This document shows, piece by piece, positions 7,330 to 11,656 of a stretch of DNA of 11,656 nt. Position numbers and translations under genes: made by a program. Origin of the DNA: Candidatus Aminicenantota bacterium (GTDB lineage Bacteria > Acidobacteriota > Aminicenantia > Aminicenantales > Aminicenantaceae); contig JAUWVG010000027.1 of NCBI GenBank assembly GCA_030617525.1, positions 1 to 11,656 on the forward strand, in the 5' to 3' direction. The notes below the pieces were generated by a model. That model had not been told where the DNA came from. It did not search any database and saw only the letters and a list, made by a program, of their open reading frames with translations. Positions within the stretch are counted from its first letter, which is position 1, and the number at the start of each line of letters is the position of its first letter.

Positions 7330-7567
7330 CCGTAAGGGATGTCAGAGGGCGGAAATTGGATAAAAATGCGAGTAAAGCACGGCAAGTACAAAAACCAAAT
7401 TCTTATAATTTTAGATTTCAGGAGATTTTTGTCGCTTTTTGAGTCATTGACCTCGCCGGATTTGGTGTGATACCCTCATTCTAGGATGTCAGTAGGCGGA
7501 AATTGGGAAAAATTTCGAGAAATCTGTCTCAAGCACAAAAAGGAAATCCTTATAATTCAAGATGTTG
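7301..7567 (+). repeat. Imperfect tandem duplication of a promoter-like element plus the first 27 codons of an ORF
   Basis: Copy 1 has TTGACC at 7301 and ATG at 7339; copy 2 has TTGACC at 7447 and ATG at 7486, a period of about 147 bases. From each ATG the two copies align without gaps for 81 bases with 59 identical. In translation 15 of 27 residues match: both begin MS-GGNW, share K/R positions, and have ILII-D at residues 21-26. Copy 1 stops after 43 codons (TGA near 7468). Copy 2 continues to 7722 (78 codons). Divergence with the reading frame kept suggests two old truncated 5' ends of a gene family. Confidence 0.6.
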
Positions 7568-7722
7568 CGTATAATATGAACTTTTCACCGCTGCCAGCTC
7601 GTGCCTATCCATTACTTCTTCAATGCATTATGGATAATCCCGAGATGAGCAGCTCTGATTCACGGGTAGATGTTTTCCATGTGTTGACTTTGTCTTTTCG
7701 GTATAATAATATTTTTCAATAG
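7486..7722 (+). pseudogene. Unrecognised small ORF or gene fragment (copy 2 of the duplication)
   Basis: 78 codons, ATG to TAG. I do not recognise the family. The first part (MSVGGNWEKFREICLKHKK, then EILIIQDVAYNMNF and RAYPLLLQCIMDNPE) looks like genuine protein with an amphipathic helix and a beta-strand. After about residue 55 it becomes less protein-like, consistent with a truncated gene. No Shine-Dalgarno precedes the ATG (CTAGGATG). The -10 region matching copy 1 is degraded. It may be a dead 5' fragment or a real small protein; I favour a fragment. Confidence 0.3.
7684..7712 (+). promoter_or_regulatory. Candidate sigma70 promoter for the SGNH gene
   Basis: TTGACT (7684-7689), a 17-base spacer and TAATAT (7707-7712) lie about 100 bases upstream of the SGNH start, giving a leader of roughly 90 nt. 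It is inside the tail of the small ORF, which fits that ORF being non-functional. Confidence 0.4.
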
Positions 7723-7810
7723 ATAAGTGGGTGGGAAAGGGGGAAACTGTAAGGAATTTGGAGCTAGGCCAATGAGGAATGTCTCATCTTTTGGGTACAG
7801 TGATTGACCG

Positions 7811-9034
7811 ATGGCTTCGGAAGAGCAGTCTTCTGTCAAGAACACTTTGAAGCCGGTTGTGCGTCCCACTTGCGTTCGCTGGTTGTATAATGTTTTACTA
7901 CTTATAGTGAGTCTGTTAATCACGATGATCACGGCAGAGCTTGTATTTCGTATTGTATATCCGCTGCCGAGTTCGTTGGCCTCGCCGCATCGGCCGAGGA
8001 AATGGCAGTCTGGGCTCGGGAATCTCTATCTTCCTAATAGCAGTTTTGAGTACTGGGTTTGGGACGAGAAAGGACATCAGGTACATAAGAGTAAGCAACA
8101 AGTAAATGCTTGGGGATTCACAGATCAACCAGTGCCAAAACGGTTGCGGGAGGCTGAACTCCGTATAGTCATCATAGGTGATAGTTATGTTGAGGCGCTT
8201 CAAGTTTCCAACGCGGAGAAACTCGGCTTCCTCCTGGAAGAATCGCTCAATGATGAGCTTGGTGTTCGTGTTGAGGTTATCACTTTGGCGAAGAGTGGCA
8301 CTGGGCAAGCTGCACAGTATGCGTATTGGCGACGATACCGTGAAGTAATCGATCCCGACATAGTCATCTCTGTATTAGTAGCGAATGATATTCGAGACAA
8401 TCACCCAACACTTGACGCTACTGCACGTGGCTACAATCCGCTCTTCCCACTTCAGCTTTCTTTCATACCATCAGACAATGAGATCGACGGTCTGATAGAG
8501 ATTCCCGTAGCGGATGATTGGTTGGAGCATAGAGCAGCCATAATTCTTGCCCCGCGACATCGGCTCTACAATCGTTCCGCATTGGCCCGATTTGTTATCA
8601 ATAGGCTTGGCATCGATCGCTGGAGATACGGCAAGAACAGACTCTTCAAAGGAATCGAGTTTACATCAGCAATGTTCACGCTTGCAGCGGAACCTATCCC
8701 GACCGTCGCTCGACAGATTACCTTTCGGCTTCTTGAGAAATATAGGCGCGAGACGCAGAGCGATGGTGCGCAGCTTATATTGCTGGGAGCGCAAGGTCAG
8801 TCACCCGAGGATCCATTATTCCAGGCAGTTCGGACTTTCGACAGATGGATTACGGAATGGGCGGCAGAAAAGGAAGTCGAATACGTCTCGTTTTTTCGGG
8901 AAGCAAGCGCGCGTGGTCGAAGTTGGTCGGAGTTCCACTGGGCTGGAGATAACCACTGGAATCAAGATGGGCATCTATTCGCGGCTCGCTTGCTTGAAGA
9001 TAGGATTTTGAGAATGCTTCGCGATGCTAACTAA
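7811..9034 (+). CDS. Membrane-anchored SGNH/GDSL-family acyl hydrolase or acyltransferase-like protein
   Basis: 407 residues. An N-terminal transmembrane segment (about 24-46, WLYNVLLLIVSLLITMI) probably anchors the rest in the periplasm. SGNH blocks are visible: GDS at 123-125 (nucleophile S125), the SGTG block II glycine (162-165), AND (191-193, block III Asn192), and DNHWNQDGH (380-388), matching the catalytic D-x-H-W-N pattern. Such proteins near polysaccharide genes typically add or remove O-acetyl groups on the glycan; the exact reaction is inference. The start is the only in-frame ATG after an upstream TGA, and no Shine-Dalgarno is apparent. It stands alone on the plus strand. A sampled line (8281-8340) is about 57% GC, against about 33% in the ABC gene at the right edge, so it probably has a different origin. 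Its stop abuts a decayed glycosyltransferase fragment on the other strand. Confidence 0.8.
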   Translation: MASEEQSSVKNTLKPVVRPTCVRWLYNVLLLIVSLLITMITAELVFRIVYPLPSSLASPHRPRKWQSGLGNLYLPNSSFEYWVWDEKGHQVHKSKQQVNAWGFTDQPVPKRLREAELRIVIIGDSYVEALQVSNAEKLGFLLEESLNDELGVRVEVITLAKSGTGQAAQYAYWRRYREVIDPDIVISVLVANDIRDNHPTLDATARGYNPLFPLQLSFIPSDNEIDGLIEIPVADDWLEHRAAIILAPRHRLYNRSALARFVINRLGIDRWRYGKNRLFKGIEFTSAMFTLAAEPIPTVARQITFRLLEKYRRETQSDGAQLILLGAQGQSPEDPLFQAVRTFDRWITEWAAEKEVEYVSFFREASARGRSWSEFHWAGDNHWNQDGHLFAARLLEDRILRMLRDAN

Positions 9035-9220
9035 AAAGGATCAGAAGAGGGTACTACCCATTAACAGTCATTCTCTTGCATCATTTGAGCCACCCAGCCA
9101 GGCTAGTTGTTTAAGACATGAAGGCCCGAGCCGATGTAGTCGAAGAACTTGTTAGAGGTGGTTCTAAAATAGAAGGCTCCACTTTGAAGAGCAACATCAT
9201 ACCGACATCAACCTAAGATA
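9031..9220 (-). pseudogene. Decayed C-terminal fragment of a family 4 glycosyltransferase
   Basis: Minus-strand reading gives VGMMLLFK in one frame. A frameshift leads to FYFRTTSNKFFDYIGSGL and HVLNN-stop-PGWVAQMMQENDC-stop-WVVPSSDP in a single frame to a TAG at 9031-9033. This matches the GT4 donor-binding region, usually read as DVGMMLL, then GTSPNKFFDYIGSGLPVL, NYPGW and a C-G-x-V-x-P-x-DP segment. Two internal stops (one at a position normally Tyr, one at a position normally Gly) and the frameshift show it is dead. About 60 codons remain; the N-terminal domain is absent. It would have transferred a sugar onto a lipid-linked glycan. It overlaps the last bases of the SGNH gene, so the junction between them is probably a rearrangement point. 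A 32-codon plus-strand ORF at 9118-9216 is its antisense. Confidence 0.75.
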
Positions 9221-9474
9221 TCACCTGCTTTCACCTTTGCCGGAAAAAGCATCCCCCTTATCCTGAGTGTATGTCGTCAAATAATTCGTACACACCCATA
9301 AGCAACGATTTTGCCTTTTCATATTACTCATAATTATGATTTCCCATCAAGTCATTTATCAAAAACGACCAAAAATTTTTCTCCTGTGCCGCAGAACAGA
9401 CTCCCCATGTCAATGTGGTGTCACAATTCGGTAGAATTACGCTGAAATTATGGTAAAGAAAGTGAAAGGATAAC
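9221..9474. other. AT-rich stretch without a recognised gene
   Basis: Between the glycosyltransferase remnant and the tRNA terminator I find no ORF with family motifs on either strand. The N-terminal part of the glycosyltransferase may be present in unrecognisable form near 9221-9250. One copy of a 24-base direct repeat lies at 9407-9429 (separate entry). Confidence 0.5.
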
Positions 9475-9496
9475 AAAAAAGGAAAACCGAATTTCC
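9475..9496 (-). terminator. Rho-independent terminator downstream of the tRNA-Val fragment
   Basis: On the minus strand GGAAA (9496-9492), loop TTCGGT, TTTCC (9485-9481) is followed directly by six T. It begins about 20 bases after the tRNA CCA end, the normal position for a tRNA transcription terminator. The stem is short, so confidence is moderate. Confidence 0.5.
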
Positions 9497-9518
9497 CCTG
9501 AAAATAAGAAAGAATCTC

Positions 9519-9573
9519 TGGTGGGCGGTACTGGATTCGAACCAGTGACATCCGGCGTGTAAAACCGGTACTC
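9519..9573 (-). tRNA. 3' fragment of tRNA-Val(UAC), lacking the 5' acceptor strand and most of the D-arm
   Basis: Read on the minus strand the 55 nt are GAGTA (positions 22-26), an anticodon arm CCGGT-TTTACAC-GCCGG with anticodon TAC (Val, reads GUA), a 5-nt variable loop ATGTC, a perfect T-arm ACTGG-TTCGAAT-CCAGT, the acceptor strand ACCGCCC, discriminator A and encoded CCA. The 5' acceptor partner GGGCGGT and the D-loop are absent upstream, where the sequence is unrelated and AT-rich. It therefore cannot fold into a full tRNA. The surviving arms are intact, which is typical of the 3' tRNA segment left at the distal end of an integrated island. The companion intact gene is not in the window. 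Confidence 0.88.
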
Positions 9574-9775
9574 GGAAGTTCTTGCTCGCATTTAATTAAC
9601 TGAAAACAAAGAGGATGCAATCATGATGTTTTTCTTGTCTTCGGAAATGTCACTGTGGTGTAACAGATTCTCCAAATTTTGGGTTGTTTCAGATGGTTTT
9701 TTGCAGAGAAGTTCAACAGCTTTCTTCCTCCCATCTTTGTTTGAATGCGTGTACCGTTACTAAAAGAGGATTTAA
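9574..9775. other. Stretch with no recognised gene upstream of the small ORF
   Basis: This DNA borders the broken end of the tRNA fragment. A 151-codon minus-strand open frame crosses it (9621-10076), but its composition is Lys/Phe/Leu-rich and I see no family motif or ribosome-binding site. It contains the second copy of the 24-base direct repeat. If the tRNA fragment marks an island end, this would be the first island DNA, where integrase remnants might be sought; none is recognisable by eye. Confidence 0.45.
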
Positions 9776-9919
9776 ATGAAATCAAAACCGGAAATAATTG
9801 CGTTGCTAAGAACCGGAAGTTTTTACGTTGCCTTGACAAAAACAATAAAACTTCTTGACATAATAACTTCCGAAAAATATAGTATATTTTTAAAAGTGGA
9901 AGAATTAATTGATGGGTAA
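9776..9919 (+). CDS. Possible small protein, 47 residues, unrecognised
   Basis: ATG 9776-9778 follows AGAGGA by 5 bases, a good ribosome-binding site, and runs 47 codons to TAA 9917-9919 (begins MKSKPEIIALLRTGSFYV, ends KVEELIDG). It has alternating hydrophobic and charged residues consistent with a small soluble helical protein. It is AT-rich like the region, so open frame by chance is possible. A strong promoter-like sequence (9855-9883) lies within its 3' half, which argues against, or at least complicates, a coding role. No family recognised. Confidence 0.25.
   Translation: MKSKPEIIALLRTGSFYVALTKTIKLLDIITSEKYSIFLKVEELIDG
9855..9883 (+). promoter_or_regulatory. Strong sigma70-like promoter
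   Basis: TTGACA (9855-9860, 6/6), a 17-base spacer and TATAGT (9878-9883, 5/6). A second TTGACA lies 21 bases upstream at 9834-9839. A strong GGAGG ribosome-binding sequence follows at 9950-9954, but only an 11-codon TTG-initiated frame comes after it (9961-9996). The promoter points at the gmd remnant, the PEP-enzyme fragment and the ABC exporter, and may be the original promoter of that cluster. Confidence 0.5.
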
Positions 9920-10097
9920 CTGAATAAATTTTTATCATTTTTGATCTACGGAGGAAGGAATTGTTTTTATTCAGGGGCGGTAGCGTATATTTTTGAAATT
10001 TCTTCATACGAAATAAAATCCCATCTGATTCCGGAGCAGAGTCGCAAAAGTAGGCACAAGAATCCCCATTAAACATATGCCAAAGCAGGAACGCACA

Positions 10098-10176
10098 ATG
10101 AAGAAAGCTTTAATAACTAGAATAACCGGAAAAGGATAGCTCCTACCTCACCAAGCTCCTCCTCTATACCGGATGA
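10098..10176 (+). pseudogene. 5' remnant of a canonical GDP-mannose 4,6-dehydratase gene (gmd)
   Basis: From ATG 10098 the sequence reads MKKALITRITGK. After a one-base insertion it continues DSSYLTKLLLYTG before TGA at 10174-10176. This matches the start of classical GMD (ALITGITGQDGSYL followed by a leucine-rich helix), with a G-to-R change in the Rossmann motif, Q-to-K and G-to-S changes, and a frameshift. The ribosome-binding sequence AGGA survives 7 bases upstream. Nothing GMD-like follows, so only about 26 codons of a roughly 345-codon gene remain. It is a different lineage from the intact GMD-like SDR at 1111-2067, which has GITGFAG rather than GITGQDG. It points to a lost GDP-deoxysugar gene. 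Confidence 0.72.
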
Positions 10177-10266
10177 AACTAAAAACTCAGACCATCTGAG
10201 AGAGAAGGAAAATCAACAAAACGATTTTGCTTGAACTTTTATCAAATAGAATTAGTTAGGTATACT

Positions 10267-10458
10267 ATGAATTATGGAAACTGTAGCTTAAAAAATCAGC
10301 ACATTAGTCCAAAGCCATTTGAAGACAAACAAGAATTAGAAGAGTTATTGGGAAATCGATTTCGTGCGAGGCACGATATTGCAGGTAATATGTCCATCTT
10401 TGGCGAGACACCTGACTGGAATCCTGCCGAAATGATTGGATCTGAAAATGATAATTGA
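10267..10458 (+). pseudogene. Truncated fragment of a PEP/pyruvate-binding (PEP synthase-like) enzyme
   Basis: 63 codons from ATG 10267 (the frame is also open from a TTG at 10231). The segment FGETPDWNPAEMIG, preceded by LEELLGNRFRARHDIAGN, resembles the conserved DWNPAE(M/I)IG block in large PEP/pyruvate-binding enzymes encoded in some capsule and polysaccharide clusters, where it is followed by RPLALSLY. Here the frame ends four residues after the block. The upstream several hundred residues and the downstream catalytic part are missing, so it is an internal fragment. Its last 11 bases overlap the start of the ABC exporter, marking another breakpoint. The family match is from memory of the motif and needs a search. 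Confidence 0.5.
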
Positions 10459-11656
10459 TTCTCAGCTAAAGAATTTTTTTCAGTTTACGAAGTTTGTTGT
10501 CTGTGATTATCCAAGCCGAATTATCCGTTTGTCATTTTTTATATTGATATCTTCTGCATTAGAGCTTTTTGGGTTTGTTGCTTTAGTTCCAATAATCAGC
10601 TCACTTGTAAATTCAGAATATCAATCAACTAATAAATCTCAATATATCTCTAAACTCTTCGTGTCCTTAGGGATTTCACCTAGCATTGAAATTCTACTCA
10701 TAATATTTATATTAATTTTTCTTGTCAAAGGTATTTTTATTTTTTTAACGAGTTATTACCAGGAGAAAATTCGTATCGATATTTATATGGGCATGCGGTC
10801 TGAAATATATAAGAAAATATTTCAAGCGAGGTGGCCTTTTTTCATTAACAGAGAAGTTGGCGAATTGAACAATGTAACAATAACTCAGACTAAAAATGCA
10901 GCGACAGGAATAAAACATCTTGCCCAATTTTTTTCAAGTATTATATTTGTTGTCGCTCTGCTTGCAGCGAGTCTTATGATTTCATGGAAAGTCGTGTTGT
11001 TATGTACAGTTCTTTCTACTATAGTTTTTGGATTAGTGAGTGTTGTTTTTAAGGCCTCTCATAACTTAGGAAAAAAAATTGGCTTGAATGAAAACAGAAT
11101 CAGCCAAGTATCGGTCAATAGTTTTACCTCACCTAAATTCATTAAAGGTTTAGTGTTAGAAAACTATTTCATTAAGAGATTTTGTGTTGTTGTAGAAGAA
11201 GCGAAAACTATAGAATTTAGCTATGCAAAAATAGTAAGTTTGTTAAGAAGCATGAGTGAGCCAATTGGAATAACAGTATGCATGTTTATATTATATTTTT
11301 CCCTTACTTATCTTAAAGAACCATTAGAATACGTTATTGTCCTTGTTCTAATTTTTCTCAGACTTTATCAGAAGATAGGCACATTACCAGAATCATATGC
11401 TGGAGTGCTATATTATTTACCATTGTACAAAATGTGTGATACGTTACGGAAAGACGCAACCCACGCAAAAGAAATAACACACGAAACTGTGCTTATATCA
11501 TATGAGAAAAGCATTGAATTAAATAATATTTCGTTCAGTTATAATAGCTCGAAAGGTGTTGTTTTATCAAATATTAGCATTAAGATACAAAAGGGCGAAT
11601 TCATCGGAATTACTGGTAGATCCGGAAGTGGAAAAACAACCCTTGTTGACTTAATT
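10448..11656 (+). CDS. ABC exporter with fused membrane and ATPase domains, PglK/MsbA-like (partial, 3' end outside window)
   Basis: 403 codons are open from ATG 10448 to the window edge. The N-terminal part has long hydrophobic helices (about residues 25-47, 73-95, 155-195, 270-310) typical of a type I ABC exporter, including a PglK-like start, ALELFGFVALVPIISSL. A linker (about 330-360) leads into the ATPase domain: IELNNISFSYN (A-loop Tyr), then Walker A GRSGSGKT at 390-397. The remaining 170-200 residues, with Walker B and the ABC signature, lie outside. Such proteins flip lipid-linked oligosaccharides or export lipids across the inner membrane; the polysaccharide context favours an oligosaccharide flippase, as inference. 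The ribosome-binding site is weak (GGA about 6 bases upstream) and lies within the truncated PEP-enzyme fragment, which it overlaps by 11 bases. Strongly AT-rich (about 33% GC in a sampled line). Confidence 0.85.
   Translation, partial: MIIDSQLKNFFQFTKFVVCDYPSRIIRLSFFILISSALELFGFVALVPIISSLVNSEYQSTNKSQYISKLFVSLGISPSIEILLIIFILIFLVKGIFIFLTSYYQEKIRIDIYMGMRSEIYKKIFQARWPFFINREVGELNNVTITQTKNAATGIKHLAQFFSSIIFVVALLAASLMISWKVVLLCTVLSTIVFGLVSVVFKASHNLGKKIGLNENRISQVSVNSFTSPKFIKGLVLENYFIKRFCVVVEEAKTIEFSYAKIVSLLRSMSEPIGITVCMFILYFSLTYLKEPLEYVIVLVLIFLRLYQKIGTLPESYAGVLYYLPLYKMCDTLRKDATHAKEITHETVLISYEKSIELNNISFSYNSSKGVVLSNISIKIQKGEFIGITGRSGSGKTTLVDLI

Larger units (their letters stand above)
7220..7810. other. 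Long gene-poor stretch between lptD and the SGNH gene
   Basis: About 590 bases separate the divergent lptD and SGNH genes. The first 80 bases, AT-rich, presumably hold the lptD promoter, though no clear -35/-10 pair is visible on the minus strand. From 7301 to about 7570 there is an imperfect tandem duplication (separate entry). The rest carries a plausible sigma70 promoter at 7684-7712 and no recognisable complete gene. No terminator or tRNA was seen. Confidence 0.6.
9407..9670. repeat. Direct repeat pair of about 24 bases flanking the tRNA fragment
   Basis: Copy one at 9407-9429 and copy two at 9647-9670 share 21 of 24 aligned positions (ATGTCA, then TGTGGTGT, then ACA, then ATTC), 240 bases apart. 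They lie on both sides of the tRNA-Val 3' fragment. Their nature is unknown; they could be remnants of an inserted element or a duplicated recombination site. Confidence 0.5.

Noticed and set aside
7804..7809. Another TTGACC just before the SGNH ATG
   Set aside because: It abuts the start codon, so it cannot be the -35 box for that gene, and no -10 or repeated ORF start follows. Likely chance.
7916..8308. 130-codon minus-strand ORF
   Set aside because: Antisense shadow of the SGNH gene, which has clear catalytic blocks on the plus strand.
9118..9216. 32-codon plus-strand ORF (starts MKARADVVEEL)
   Set aside because: No ribosome-binding site, and it is the exact antisense of the recognisable glycosyltransferase remnant.
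9621..10076. 151-codon minus-strand open frame
   Set aside because: AT-rich, Lys/Phe/Leu-biased, no motif or ribosome-binding site, and it runs antisense through the promoter and the small ORF. Probably open by chance.
10186..10200. CTCAGA-CCA-TCTGAG hairpin
   Set aside because: A six-pair stem without a T-run or relation to a gene end. It could be chance in this decayed region.

Overview
The window looks like part of a surface-polysaccharide and outer-membrane gene region from a Gram-negative bacterium. LptD, the outer-membrane LPS translocon, is present, along with nucleotide-sugar enzymes, the tail of a Wzz-like chain-length regulator, an SGNH-family acyl hydrolase/transferase and an ABC exporter. 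The gaps between genes carry small dispersed repeats: GTCATCGCGAG-type hairpins, a GGGGACAGTCCCC palindrome and degenerate GGATTAA tracts. Such repeats are common in uncultured Nitrospirota, Omnitrophota and deltaproteobacterial-grade genomes. The sequence alone does not settle the phylum.

Left part (1-7219). The end of a plus-strand Wzz/GumC-like gene (1-114) meets a minus-strand gene series. Read in its own direction the series is lptD, rmlA (long form, with a left-handed beta-helix tail), rmlC-like cupin, rmlB, a GDP-mannose-dehydratase-like SDR and a GDP-4-keto-6-deoxymannose-reductase-like SDR. RmlA, RmlB and RmlC would make dTDP-4-keto-6-deoxy-L-hexose from glucose-1-phosphate. No RmlD is present; the two GMD/RMD-clade SDRs supply either the final reductase or a separate GDP-deoxysugar branch. 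Every junction from lptD to the GMD-like gene contains a dispersed repeat. At rmlC/rmlB the repeat is read in frame as the start of RmlB.

Middle (7220-9034). A roughly 590-base non-coding stretch holds two imperfect tandem copies of a promoter plus the first 27 codons of an unrecognised gene. It is followed by one intact plus-strand gene for a membrane-anchored SGNH protein with higher GC than its surroundings.

Right part (9035-11656). About 1.4 kb is a gene graveyard. It holds a decayed glycosyltransferase family 4 C-terminal fragment (minus), a terminator and the 3' 55 nt of a tRNA-Val(UAC) lacking its 5' part (minus), a strong sigma70-like promoter, a frameshifted 5' fragment of a canonical gmd with its ribosome-binding site, and a fragment of a PEP/pyruvate-binding enzyme. 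The fragment runs directly into an AT-rich, PglK-like ABC exporter that continues past the window. The tRNA 3' fragment is best explained as one end of an integrated island whose DNA would lie to the right. That is an inference to be tested with flanking sequence.
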